Assembly (NCBI GenBank): GCA_021030915.1 | Contig: JAGEMR010000054.1 | Coordinates: 1 to 64,000, forward strand | DNA from: Astrothelium macrocarpum | Taxonomy: Eukaryota; Ascomycota; Dothideomycetes; Trypetheliales; Trypetheliaceae | DNA length: 64,000 bases | Direction of reading: 5' to 3' | In this document: positions 1 to 12,610 of the stretch, in pieces | How positions within the stretch are numbered: position 1 is the first letter of the stretch | Layout of the letters: the number at the start of each line of letters is the position of its first letter | Made by a program: the position numbers and the translations under genes | The notes under the pieces: generated by a model | Told to the model about the DNA's origin: nothing | Database searches by the model: none | The model's input: only the letters and a program-made list of their open reading frames with translations

Positions 1-312
1 TTTCAGAAAAAATGAATTTTAATTAAAAAAGAAAAATAAAATATATTTATTTATCAAAAATTTTAAAAATAAATTATTAATAAAAAAATTAGAATTAATT
101 AAAATCGGATTATTTTTAATATAAAAATAAAAAGAATTAATAAATTTCAAATTGAAATTATTATCAGATATTAAAATTTATTTTATTTTTTATATATTTT
201 TATTATAATCAATAAATTTAATAATATTATATTAAATCATTTTTTATTTTTAATCAAAAAAAAAAAATAAATTCGAAATAAAAAAAATATTTAATTATTA
301 TAACAGATTATA

Positions 313-770
313 TGTGAGTGTTGGTGAAATGGAGGCAAGTTTTGGCGACTATTCCCCCTGTTTTCTGTCGCTTTGGGGCCACTTTCCTGCCGCACTTTCA
401 TCACCCCTGGTCGGCACTTGGGTTATCCGGTCGCGCGCCCATTCCAGCAACCCATAACAAGCACCGCCTTCTCGGACAATATAATTCTATTTCTATTTCC
501 CTCATTATACCGCTCAAATAAAACCATCAGTTGAGGGTGTATAAAAGAAATACCGTTGGCCGCTGGCCGCTACCCGTCCTCTTAGAAAAATGGTAGATCT
601 ATCACCGATTTCCAATCCTCAGCCAACATCATTTATATTATATTTTTTAAATTTTCTCTATTTATTATATCGCATTCATTATATCGCATTTCTGTCCCTT
701 CTCTTTTTATTTGATTCTTTCAATATCTAATAATATCGATTCCCCATCTCATCTTATGGAATCTTTAACA
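313..770 (+). repeat. Candidate long terminal repeat of a retrotransposon
   Basis: This 458-bp block begins with TG and ends with CA, carries a TATAAAA-like box near 542 and an AATAAA near 517, and is followed at once by a GGTACCGGGAC stretch that could be a primer-binding site. It is much less AT-rich than its surroundings. No second copy was seen further right, and flanking bases do not form an obvious target duplication, so it is either the left LTR of a truncated element or a chance arrangement. Confidence 0.3.
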
Positions 771-2944
771 AAATGCGGTACCGGGACTGGCCAGAACGAC
801 TGCAGAATCTCTGACCCTCAAGATCAAATTTAATAGCGCAACATCCAATCAGACCCATCTCTATCCAGCAGAAATTCCAGCAAAAATTTCAACAAATCGA
901 TCTCGGATTCCAAATCCAAATGGAATTCCAATTCTATCTCTAATTTTGATAATAATTCGGAAAATGATAATAATGAATTAAAACGGGAATATTTTTAATA
1001 AAAAATTTAATATCATAAATAAATTGAATTAGCAAAATTCAAATGAATCAATTAATTAAATAAACTGATTATAAAAAAATATCAATATTTTAAAATATAT
1101 ATTCTTTCTGAAATTAATATAAGATATTTTATAATATTCAATTATTAATAATTCCATTTATAAATATTATAATAAAATCATAATTAATTCTGAATAAATT
1201 TTTTATTAATATCAATTCGAAATAATAAAAAAATATTTAAAATAATAATATCAAAATTTTTGAATTTAAAAAAAAAAATTATTAAAATTATATTAATAAC
1301 AATTTAATTATAAATATAAAAATATCAAAAATTAAAAAATGAATAATAATATAAAAATTGAAATATATAATATATATTTATATAAATTTTAAAAAATAAT
1401 TTTTTTATTAAATAAATATTAATTTTCAATAATAAATTCCGATTTTTGAATTAAATAAAATAAAAAAAAATAAAAAAAGAATATATATATAAAATTTATA
1501 TATTATTTATATTATTCATTAAAAATTTGATAAAAAAATATTTTATAATTATATTCATATATTAATATTATTATTAATATTATTAAATATCATGATAATT
1601 ATAAAATTAATGATATTTATCAAAAAATATATTATAAAAAAGAATAATCAAATATTTTATTAAAAATATATATTATTAATAAAAATTCGAATGATCAAAA
1701 ATTTTATATAATTTATTATTATAATTTTAATCAATTTTATTTATATTAAAAATATTAAAAATAATAATTAAAAATCTGTTCTATTTATATCTATTCATTT
1801 TATAATCCGCGAAATTTAATTTATTTCAATTTAAAAAAAAATTTATTTTTCATTAAAAAATAATATTAAAATTTTATATTATTTTATATTTTATAATTCT
1901 GATATTTATTAATCAAATATTCTGATAAAATTCTATATTTTTTAAAAAAATATTTAATTTATAAATATCAATTAAACGAGAATTATTATAATTAAAATTC
2001 AAAAAGAAAAAAATAATGTAATTTATATTTTAAAATATTAAAAAATCATTAATAGAATTAGATATATTAATTATAAAAATATTATTTTATAATAAATATA
2101 AAAATTAATTTATATAATTGAATTAATTTATTAAAATAAAATAATAATTGAAATTTTATATTATATATCGAAATTCTAAAAGAAATATTGATAATAAATA
2201 TTTTTTATTTTTTTTTAATAAAATTTATAATAATATATACGGATATTAATAATGTTATTATATTAATAAAAATTTTAATTATTATAAAATGAAATTAAAT
2301 TCTAAAATAATATAACGATATTTATGAATAATTTTATATTTCTGAATTAATTAAAAGGAATTATTAATCAATTTATTTTGATATATTTTCAGAAAATGAT
2401 TTGATTAAATCTGTTATTCAAATAAATCTGATATATAATAAATAAATATCTTTCAATTTAATAAATATTCAGAAAAAAGAAATATATAATTATTCATAAT
2501 TTCTATAATTTCAAAAAAAATACGAATATTATCAGAAAAAATTAATTTATCAGAATTATAAATCAATTAATATAATAAAAAAAACGAAATTCTTTATTTA
2601 TTATAAATAAATAAATCATTAAATAAAAAATATAATTATTCAATTTAAAAAAATAAAAAAAATATAAATAATTAGAAATTTTTATAATATGATTGATAAT
2701 TTAAAAATTAATAAATAATTAAATGAAATTGATTTATTAAATATATTAATACGAATAAATGGAATTAAATTTGAATTCCGTGAATATATTAAAATTATTC
2801 AATTTTTTTTATAAAAATTTATAAATTTTAAAAAAAATAAAATTTTAAAAATTTATATCAAATTTATATAATATTTTATTCATTATTATTATAGATAAAA
2901 AAATCGGAGATTTAATATAATTATTAAATTTAAAAAATTTGATA

Positions 2945-2994
2945 ACGTATTCCACAAGCGAGCGGAACATACAAGCGAGTGGAACACGAACACC
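2945..2994 (+). repeat. Left terminal inverted repeat of the Tc1/mariner element
   Basis: This repeat starts ACGTATTCC and contains two CAAGCGAG-type subrepeats separated by AACATA. It matches the reverse complement of 4762-4811 at 49 of 50 positions and is preceded by TA. Confidence 0.9.
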
Positions 2995-4761
2995 AAAAAA
3001 GCTACCACCTTAATCAAAAAACCATCAATTATTCAACACCATTATCAGAAATTTTATCTACATTATTTGCATTTGATTCAGAATCTTCTTTTTTATCATT
3101 TTTATATATTCTGGTATTATATCCAATCTTTTCATAATTTTTATAACGTTTTTGACGAATAATATTATTTTCTATTTCATCACTTTCATCAACATTCAAA
3201 CGTCTAAATTTTATATTATCAGTTTTTACAATATCTAATTTTTGAATTTTTTTTTTATTTAAAATTTCATTTATTTATAAACGTTTTTTTTTATATATTT
3301 TATATTTTATATGAATTATATTTATTATTTCAAATTCTTCAATTTATATTTTTATAATTTCAAATTAATACATCATTATTTATATATTTTTAATAAAAAT
3401 TTTCAATATTTTAATAAATTCAATTGACGAATTTTTTTAAAAATCGGTAAATTTTTTAAAAATTAATATAAATTGAAATTCAAATTTTTTAATATTTTTT
3501 GATATTTTGAATTTTTAAAATATTTTTTAAAAAAATAATTCTGATAAAATTTTTAATCAAATATCTAATTTATTCAAAATTATTTATGAATTAAAAAAAA
3601 TAAATTCAGTATTTTTAAAATTTTTTAAAATCTGATTTTTTATAATTGATATTTTAAATATATTAATAAAAATTAATAAAAATTCGATTTTTATAATATA
3701 ATTAATCTAATTATATATCAAAATTTCAATCTGACGCAAATACGTTTTTTTTTAAAAACGAAAAATAATCCATATTCAATAATTATAAAAAATATGATAA
3801 ATATAACGGTTTATATAAAGAATCATTATTTTATTCTTCTCATAAAAATTTTCAAATTTTATAAAATTATGATTTTTATATCCATCTAAAATTAATAAAT
3901 AATATATATTCATAATTTTTTTTTTATATATATATCAAAATATTTAATTTATTCAATATCAAATTCATTTATTATTCAATTATTTTTAGAAATTATAATT
4001 CGTTATTAAAATGATAATCAATTCTTATTATATCAAAAATTTTGATAAATTTTATTTTAAAAAATAATAAAAAACAGAATTATTCGATTTATTTTATTGA
4101 TATTTAAAATTACCGAAATTTATTCATAATTATCTGATTGAATTTATTTTGATTTATAATATTTTTCTAAATCAATAATAATTTTTAAAATATTTAAAAT
4201 AATTCCTATTATAAAATTATTTTTATTAAAATTTCAGATATTTTTATTTAATATATCGTATTTCATTTTAATATTATCTATCAATTAGAATCAGTTTTTA
4301 ATTATACCAAAATTTTTATATAAATATTTTTAATAATCAAATTTTCGATTGAATTTTATTTTAAATTCAGTCTTTCATTTGATAAAATTTATAGATCAAT
4401 TTTTTCCAATCTTTTTTTTATTTTATGAAATGAATAATAAATTTATAATATCTCGAATTCGGATATAAATAAAAAAAAATCCTCGTATATTAAAATCAAA
4501 TATATGATATATAATCGTATCCTCTTCTATTTTTATAAATTTCAAAAAATTGGATTATATATCGATTCTAGATTAAATACCGTGATTTCTTCGATATATA
4601 ATCGTATAAAAAATATCAAAAATTACAAACACATCTTTTTTCGTATCAAATTGACCTTTTTAAATAACCTGAATTATAAATTATATTCGAATTTTTTTAT
4701 AAATTGAATATATATTATTGTATTCAGATATTATGTATTGAAATAAATGGGGTAAATTTTT

Positions 4762-4811
4762 GGTATTCGTGTTCCACTCGCTTGTATGTTCCGCTCGCTT
4801 GTGGAATACGT
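4762..4811 (-). repeat. Right terminal inverted repeat of the Tc1/mariner element
   Basis: Inverted copy of 2945-2994 with one substitution, followed by TA. The subrepeated CTCGCTTGT motif may be a transposase-binding direct repeat, by analogy with other Tc1-type ends. Confidence 0.9.
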
Positions 4812-5745
4812 TATTGAATATATCAATATTATAAATGAAATATTATTTCTTTTTTTAATATTTAAAAATGAGAATATAAATATATATTAGATCAATGAAT
4901 AAATATCTCAGAAATGGTATTTCGTAATTAATTAAAATAATTAAATATCAAATAATCTAGAATTATAATGATTGATTAAAATTTTTGAATTTTTAATACA
5001 TGAAAAAATTATAAATCGCTGACGTTTATTCATTATTAATGATTATAAAAAACATATATAAACCGATTTTATTATTTATTATATAAAGAATAAAATCGAT
5101 TTATTTATTATATCTTTTCATTATTCATATGAATTATAATTATTTGATATTTCTATATTTTCGATTTTTAAATATTTTCATTCCAACGAAATATATATAA
5201 TCTTTCGATTCAATTTATAATAAATTTCACGATTGGAATGGATCAAATTATTATCTCATATATATGAAAAGATAATGATTAAAGATAATATTTTTATTAA
5301 ATGACGAAAAATTGATTTATTATTTATAATATTCATATGAATTTTTAAAAATCTTTTTTATGAAATCATTTTGATTATTATTCAATCATATACATCATTC
5401 AATCCAACCGATTTGGATCTTTTATTATTTAATAATTCTTCTTCAGAATCTATTAAATTAAAATGATTAAATAAATAATTTAATAAAGAATTATATAAAT
5501 AATCAATATTTAAATCACTGATGAAATATTATACCAATTGAATAATTCGTCTTTACGAAAATCAAAATACAATCATTTTTATTATAATAAATCAATTAAA
5601 AGAAATATAAATATTTTTTAAAAAATGAAAAAGAAATTAAAAAAAAAAAAGAATCCAATTAGAAGATATTTTATTATATTTTATTAAAAATATATTACGA
5701 ATAATTCGCGAAATAAAAACGAAATCCAAAATAAAAGAATGATAT

Positions 5746-5883
5746 GATCGTCCACGAAAAACTCCAGTGATTAAAATAGATAATAAAAAGGAAACTGAAA
5801 ATTCAGAAAATGTATCTAATAATTTAGATGAGGAAGAAATTCCTCATAAACGATACGCAACGCGATCGCAGACGAAGAGCTGA
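5746..5883 (+). mobile_element. Scrap of retroelement polyprotein (basic and acidic tail)
   Basis: An open frame of 45 codons ends in TGA at 5881. It starts with a DRPRK-type basic stretch, runs through an Asn/Glu/Asp-rich middle with DEEE, and ends with RYATRSQTK. This resembles the low-complexity linker or tail of LTR-retrotransposon polyproteins, but there is too little for a family call. It may belong to the same element as the candidate LTR at 313-770, with the mariner element nested between them; that link is inferred. Confidence 0.3.
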
Positions 5884-5889
5884 GAAAAG

Positions 5890-5923
5890 CTCACCAGATC
5901 TGGGGACTCACCAGATCTGGGGA
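5890..5923. repeat. Two tandem 17-bp copies containing a 10-bp palindrome
   Basis: CTCACCAGATCTGGGGA occurs twice in immediate succession (5890-5906 and 5907-5923). Each copy holds the perfect palindrome CCAGATCTGG. It sits in one of the few GC-richer islets of the AT block, just after the retroelement scrap. Function unknown; it may be a transposon-end remnant. Confidence 0.8.
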
Positions 5924-6465
5924 CGTGACTCTAATATTTCAAATATTATTAAAAATTTTATTTTTTTCATTTTTTTCATTAATTTAGATTTTTTTATTGA
6001 TTTCATTTTTTTAAATTCAATTTTATGAAAAATTTTTTAAATAATAATTTCTAAAATTAAAAAATTTTTATTACTTAATTTAATAATAATTTGAATATAT
6101 ATATATTTTTATTTATATTGATTATAACAAATTTTGATTTTGATCTGATTTATCATTTTAAAAACATTTTTATAAAAATAATTTAATCATTATTTATTTT
6201 TGATATAAATTTTTTTAATAAAAAAAATAAATATCAAAATCAAATTCATATATAATAATTTAATTATAAATTTTATTGATTATATATATAAAAATATTTA
6301 TGATAATCTTTATATTTTTGATGATCATTTCAATAATTTTAAATGAGATGATAATACTGCGAAAAATATTATCATATATTTTTTGATAAGACAAAATAAC
6401 GAAATTTCATAATATTGAAATTTCGAAATATTCGAATAAATTCAATTATATTCGATTCCGTAATT

Positions 6466-7020
6466 AATTTGGTGAGAACTAGTGCAGAGCTAGTGACGCG
6501 CTATGTTTTAGCTCGGGCCCTTACTTTTGGACCGCACCTCCGTACTCCGTAAGCGACCTTGTTTCCCATCTCCACATCCCAAGCCTATCTCAATCAACGA
6601 GTTTAAGTCTCGTGAAAAGCCCTCCGCATAGAGCCAAAAGCTATAACTGGCCCTGCTCGACTAAATTCGAGTTGTCCCTCACGCAGAATACAAAGCAAGG
6701 CTGGTAGAACACAGCCTGAGACGTCTCTCATCTACCGCAACACAGACCAAGGCAAGGCTGACTCCAGCCCTCCTCTCGTTTAGCGCCCGTTTGAAACCAT
6801 TATCCGCCTCCTACCTCCTGGGCATGTCCTCCGCTCAATTCCATGCTTTTGCCTTTTCAATCTCGAATCGGGGTCCTGATAGATTTTTGCCCTTCCCATT
6901 GCAAGATGAAGCAGACTCAAGGCCAAGTGCCGAACCAGATACGCGAATCACTTGCTTGAAGATTCTGCATACATGCCAGAGAATTGGTGAAATCTAGGAC
7001 CAGGACTCACAGGGGGAAGT
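6466..7020 (+). other. Border of the AT island and upstream region of NLR1
   Basis: Normal base composition resumes here. No coding sequence is supported: the short frame at 6791-6997 has no recognisable motif and lies directly before the NLR start. The stretch is probably the promoter and 5' leader of the NLR gene at 7021. Confidence 0.45.
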
Positions 7021-10000
7021 ATGACAACCAAGGACAATGGCAGTGAAAAACAACACCCTGGCCGGTCTAATCCTGAGGTTAAGGCGGCTGCGAGAGTATT
7101 GGCTCACAGCGATTACACAGTTGGAATCATTTGTGCCCTCCCGCTTGAAATGGCCGCGGTCACGGCTGTCCTTGATGAAATCCACAATGATTTACCCACC
7201 CAATCATACGATGAAAATGCCTATACATTAGGTAGTATCTACAGACACAACGTGGTCGTCGCCTGCTTGCCTAGTGGCGTCTACGGCAATACGGCTGCTG
7301 CTACGGTCGCAAGTCAAATGCGCTCTAGCTTTGGGTCAATAACGTTACGATTGATGGTAGGCATTGGCGGCGGTGTGCCGAACGAAAAGAATGATATCCG
7401 GCTTGGTGACATAGTGGTGAGCACACCTACTGCCGAGTGTGCAGCAGTTGTGCAGTATGGTCACGGCAAGACTCTTGCAGACGGTCGATTCCACATCACT
7501 GGTCAACTTAACAAACCCCCTTCTTCTCTTTTGACAGCGGTTAGTAAACTCCGCGCTAATAACGGGGTGAGTGCCAGCAAGATACCAACGGTTTTATCCA
7601 ACGTATTCAACAAGCACCCCTTAATGAAGAGGGAGTATGCATACCCGGGCCAAGACCTGGATGTCTTGTTCAATGCTGGATGCAGTCATGTTGAAGAAGG
7701 GCAGCTCTGCCATATTTGTGGCTTACCGGGACCCGTGAGGAGACGTCCTCGAAATGATGATTGTCCTAGAGTACATTACGGTCCGATAGCTTCGGCCAAT
7801 CAGGTGATGAAGCATGGGAGAACCAGAGACAGACTAGGGCAACAGCTGGGAATACTTTGTTTTGAGATGGAGGCTGCTGGGCTGATGGACAACTTTCCGT
7901 GTCTGGTCGTGCGTGGAATCTGCGACTACTCTGATGCGCGAAAGAACAAGCAGTTCCAGAATTATGCAGCACTTACGGCAGCAACGTACGCCAGAGAATT
8001 GCTTTCTACTGTACCTCCAGAACCAATACCACCATCAACTGAGGTTCAAGAGGACGACTCTGAAAGAAAAAAGGAGCACCGAAAGCTTATACTAGGCAAC
8101 TTCAGATTCGACCAGATCGAGAGCCGTCGAGCAACTATAAAAAATGCCCATTTCAAAACATGCAGGTGGCTTCTACAGCAAGCCGACTACCGGAGCTGGC
8201 TCGACATGAAACAGACCCCTCGAGGTTACAGCTTTCTGTGGATCAAAGGAAAGCCTGGTACCGGTAAATCGACAATCATGAAGTTCGTTCTCTCTGATGT
8301 CGAAAAGGTAACGGCGGAGCAATATATTAGCATATCATTCTTCTTCAATGCGCGTGGCACGGAACTGGAGAAGTCTACGATCGGAATGTATAGATCTCTT
8401 CTCGTACAGTTGCTGGAGAAGGTCCCGGAGCTACAGAGTGCGCTTGATTCACTCGATTTACCGAGGGGTAAGAAATGGGATCTCGAAGTTCTAAAAGAAA
8501 CCTTCCGCTCCGCTCTGGGGAATTTGAGACGGAGGCACTTGTTCTGCCTCGTGGACGCGCTAGATGAATGCCTCGAAGATGAAATTCGGGATATGGTCAA
8601 GTTTTTCGAAGATCTAGATCACATGGGGATCCTAGAACAGATACACCTTCATGTCTGCTTCGCCAGTCGGCATTATCCGCACATCTCGATTAGCACAGCC
8701 CTCAAGCTCATCTTAGAAGATCAAGAAGGCCATTCAAATGACATCAAAGATTATCTTTCCACTGAGCTTAAAGCCGGCGATTCGGAGCAGGTGGAAGGAA
8801 TCAAAGCTGAGATACTTGGGAAAGCTTCTGGTATTTTTCTTTGGGTTGTCCTCGTCGTCCAAATTCTCAACAAAGAGTACGATCGAGGTCGACTGTATGC
8901 ATTACGCAAACGATTACGGGACATTCCCACAGAACTGAACGACCTGTTCAAAGATATCCTGATGAGAGATTGCGAAAACCTTCAGGGTGTTTCACTCTGT
9001 ATCCAATGGATATTGTATGCTATCCGACCACTGGGGCGAGAAGAATTCTATTTTGCAATTTTATCTGGCCAAGATCCACAATCACTGAGCGCTTGGAATG
9101 CTAGAGAATTGAATACCGAAGATATGGAAAGATTTATTCTCTATTCCTCAAAAGGATTGGCTGAAATCACTCGATCAGCGCCTCCAACAGTTCAATTTAT
9201 ACACGAATCAGTGCGCGAGTTTCTGCTCAGAAACGATGCACTTGTTGGCAATTGGCTTGGATTCCGAGACATTACTAAAGGATTCAGCCACAAAAAATTG
9301 AGAGACTGCTGCTACAGTTACATTAGTATTGATCTTTCTAATGATTTAGACTTGACGACATCATCGTCAATTCCATCTGAGTCAAGAATGGAACATCTGC
9401 GCAGTGCAGCTAACAAGAAATTTCCTTTCCTTAATTATGCAACAAATCATGTTCTTCGCCACGCCGAAATCGCAGAAGAAAATGAAATGTCTCAGAAGGA
9501 TCTTATCAAAAGTTTTCGTCTTGATAATTGGATTACTCTTGCAAATCTATTCGAAGAGTCCAAGATACGTTGGTATTCACAGAAAGCAAGTCTGCTCTAT
9601 ATCTGTGCCGACAGAGATCTACCACATCTGATCCAGCTTCAGTATAGAAGAGGCTCTTTCCTTGATTCTCAACAAGAATGCTATGCATCCCCAATATTGG
9701 CAGCTCTTGCGAATGGTTCCTCAAAAGCGATGAAAGCACTTTTGATGCCGAAGACCTCTTTAAAGTCTAGCCCAAACGCCGTCGGTTCTAATTCAATTGT
9801 TAATCGCGATTTGGACAAATTGATTAATTCTGTGTTTTCAATTCGTCACATAATTGAACCGCGAGATAATCGTGGCCTAATCCCTTTCGTGATTGAACGC
9901 ACCAGTGCATCGATCATCAAGTTTCTGATGTATGGGAGGGTAAAAATCGATTTGCAGGACAGTGAAGGCCGGACACCACTTTCGTGGGCAGCGTCGACAG

Positions 10001-10796
10001 GTCAAGAGGCAGCCACTACGCTGTTAATAAAACAGGGTGCAAAGATTGATTCGCAGGATAGACGAGGCTGGACACCATTTTCTTGGGCAATATGGAGTGG
10101 TCAAGAGGCAATCGCTGTATTGCTAATGAAGAATGGTACAAAAATTGATGCGTACGATAATGATAACCGGACACCCCTTTGGTGGACAGCATCGACAGGC
10201 GAAAAGAAGTTGACTGAACTGCTAATAGAGGCCGGAGCGAAGCTCGACTCAGTGGATATGGGGGATGTACACCGTTGTGGATCGCAGCTGCGAATGGTCA
10301 CCATGCGGTTGCTGAGTTGCTCATAGGGGCCGGAGCTGATGTTGACTCAAAGAACATGTTGAGATCCACACCGCTATCAGAGGCATTTACAAATGGCCAC
10401 AAGATGATTGTAATACTGCTCATCGAGGCTGGGGCGGAGGTTGAATCGAAAAATATATGTGGACACTCATTACTGTCAAAGGCAGCTGAGTGTAATCAAG
10501 AGGAAATTGTGAAGCTGCTATGTCAGAAAGGAGTTAGAATGAAAGTAGATGCTGGAGGAAAGACCCCATTGTGGCATGCAGCGATGAACGGGCATGAAAA
10601 GATTGTTGAGATATTGTTATCAAAGGGAGAAAGAATTGATTTGGCTTTGAATGAGTCGGAGAGGTGGTTATTGTATAGGGAAAGGGCCAGAAATAAGGCA
10701 ATAGATAAACTGTTCAATGCGCTCGTGCAGCAGCAGAATTGGCCCGTATATTTTTGGGTAATCAAGGAGAAGCAGACGCAACAACGATCCAATTAA
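7021..10796 (+). CDS. NLR (STAND) protein: PNP-NACHT-ankyrin, disrupted by one frameshift
   Basis: This is a fungal NOD-like receptor, a family tied to non-self recognition and programmed cell death. The first frame (7021-10326) encodes a purine-nucleoside-phosphorylase-like head (residues ~35-330: VGIGGGVP at 113-120, EMEAAG at 282-287, CDYSD at 301-305), then a NACHT NTPase (Walker A GKPGTGKST at 410-418; Walker B LVDALDE at 510-516), a helical region, and ankyrin repeats from ~980 (GRTPLSWAA, then TPFSWA and TPLWW units). Around 10260 the ankyrin series jumps frame and continues to 10796 (TPLWIAAANGH, TPLWHAAMNGH). The break falls in a run of five G (10260-10264); a sixth G would join both parts into about 1,258 residues. 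No intron is needed. The PNP-like head may sense or cleave a nucleoside-type ligand, by analogy with bacterial and fungal relatives. The break may be a sequencing slip, an allele, or real inactivation. Confidence 0.85.
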
Positions 10797-12610
10797 AAGC
10801 AGAATGCTGCAAACACCATTACCGTGTATGGATGCTACCGTTCCTGTGTCTGTTGTTGTCGAACCTTAAACATCTGAGCATGGGTTTCTTGATTCTGATG
10901 AACAAGCCCCTCATGTTCTCTCCAACGCAGGTCACCGTCATCATCATCATCATGTCCTTCCATTTTGGGAGAGATGTCTTGCTTTCGGTCTAGGCTTTTG
11001 GAATTTCTGGAAAGAGTATGTCGGATATTAAATGTGGAGTAAGCGCTCTCGAAAGTTAGCCTCGCAGATCACGACGCGGTAAGTGCCTTGGATAATCCTA
11101 CTTTATTTACTTTGTACGAAGATAGGTACTCTTCGATTGAGCTTTTGGAAAATAGCCCAGATCCCATAGGTAAACTCCCAAAGTTTAATTTACAAACTCT
11201 TACAGCTGCTAAATGATTTACTAATTCTTATCATCCACGCAAGTCTGAACCCGGAATTGGCAGTCAGTTTACCTCATGTTTTGGCAATAGCTCATTGTCG
11301 TCGGATGCCGCTGTAGCCTGGGCTCAGTGTCATTGGCCGTGCTCTGTGTTGCCGAGTTTAGAGGTGATATAAAATCGTTTATGTATTATGGATGCATATG
11401 AGCCTTTGTGCATGTTAGTAGACACATTTGCAACCAAATCATAGAAGTAGGCCTCATGCCCGGAGTGCAGTGCCACTCTTAAACATAGACCCAGGCCGGC
11501 TAATGCAAATCTCTTGTAAGTAGACCAGGTTCTAGCTTTGTCGATCTCTCGAATTGTCGTTATCAAATTTGTCAGGTATACTCAGCCCTCTAATTTCTGC
11601 CCATGAGGCGGAACATAGAAACATGCAGATTCGTAGGAACGGACAATTGAATCCATTGCTAATTCCGCGTTCAGGGGTGAGCGATGACCAACTAAGCTTG
11701 AGCTGTCGAATTCGATTATACCTGGCACTTTTGTTGTCAAAACTGAGGCGGCAACAAGTCAAGTGAGCTCCCTTCATTAATGTGTTAATTATCAATAGTA
11801 TCGGCCAACGCGCCTATAGGAAGCAAGTGGCAGTCACTTCCGAAACTGGAGTTGAGCAATGAATGGCCTGATTCACCAATTTCCAAGTATTTCGACAGAA
11901 GATGGTCTTGTTCGAAATAGAAAAAATGGTCTGATTTTGGGAGTATGCTGATCTTTATTGTACCAAGATGATCAGCGTTTGAGACGCTGAATGTCATAAC
12001 CAAAGAATGCAGACCAAAATCTTATCAGGCAGAGATGCTTTCAGGAAAGTCAATGTCTGGAGCCAAGACTGAAGAGCTGGCCGCAATAGGAATTTTTTTG
12101 AGCTAGCAAAGGCGACTGTCATCTCTTGGTTACAATCTTCATTCTCGTATAAGTGGACGAGCGATTGTTGACCTCGGCTAAAGAAAGCTTGCCTCAATGC
12201 ATTTGGTCTCCAGCCCAAAATCGAGTCCGCTGCTACGAAGAAGAGGATTTGGGTCAATGACTTGTGCTTCGAGTGTTTGTCGACGTTATTGGTGGTATCC
12301 TTGGAGAAAGACATCATAGACTCTCTTTCTGGACGCTGTCGCATTGATGATACCGCTGTAAGTTACGAGACGATGTTACTCTCTCTGACGGTTAAGAACC
12401 GTTACATGAGTGATACTAGCAGAAGGTCAAAAATTGTCAGATGGGCGGTGGAGCGACGATGTAGATTATTCACGAGACCGAATATGATGTCATCGCGGGC
12501 GGTGTGGAAAAAGAAAGCTCATCTCATTTTTTTCACATGCTTACAGACCCTACTCATCCCACGAAAACGTACTATTGCAAAATATACGTGTATTATCATT
12601 AACTGTTTCC
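10797..12610. other. Intergenic stretch, no gene supported
   Basis: About 1.8 kb of ordinary composition between NLR1 and the amidinotransferase gene. Minus-strand frames of 72-116 codons lie end to end at 11330-12344. Some read protein-like, but neither a shared splice pattern nor a family motif could be found. They could be the wreck of a gene or chance. Confidence 0.4.

Larger units (their letters stand above)
2945..4811 (-). mobile_element. Degenerate Tc1/mariner-superfamily (pogo/Fot1-like) DNA transposon
   Basis: The element is 1,867 bp. Its ends are near-perfect inverted repeats of 50 bp (2945-2994 and 4762-4811, one mismatch), extending into a short A/T run inside. Both ends are directly flanked by TA (2943-2944 and 4812-4813), the target duplication of the Tc1/mariner superfamily. 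The length suits fungal pogo/Fot1-type elements. On the minus strand, the last part of an open frame that stops at 3031-3029 reads as an acidic, Asn/Asp-rich tail, which fits the C-terminus of a transposase. The rest of the frame is full of stops and AT-rich codons, so the copy is dead. The inverted ends have largely escaped mutation while the interior has not. Assignment to pogo/Fot1 rather than another branch is inference. Confidence 0.85.
1..6465. other. AT-rich, RIP-like island of decayed transposons
   Basis: This stretch is overwhelmingly A and T, full of TTA, TAA and ATA runs, and has no believable long open frame on either strand. Short patches of ordinary composition stand out inside it at about 313-620, 770-930, 2945-3010, 4762-4812 and 5830-5935. 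Composition returns to normal abruptly near 6466. This is the pattern expected of transposon DNA mutated by RIP (C-to-T change in duplicated sequence, known in Pezizomycotina). That RIP caused it is inferred; dinucleotide indices were not calculated. Stop codons occur every few codons, so the few short frames here are not genes. Confidence 0.85.

Noticed and set aside
318..521. 67-codon frame in the candidate LTR
   Set aside because: No motif; LTRs are non-coding and the frame fits chance in the GC-richer patch.
4504..4707. 67-codon plus-strand frame inside the mariner element
   Set aside because: Composition is pure AT-rich noise (Ile/Tyr/Asn/Phe); the transposase runs on the other strand.
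11330..12344. A possible multi-exon minus-strand gene
   Set aside because: Successive frames could not be joined by convincing splice sites and show no known family pattern, so they are mentioned only as an unresolved stretch.
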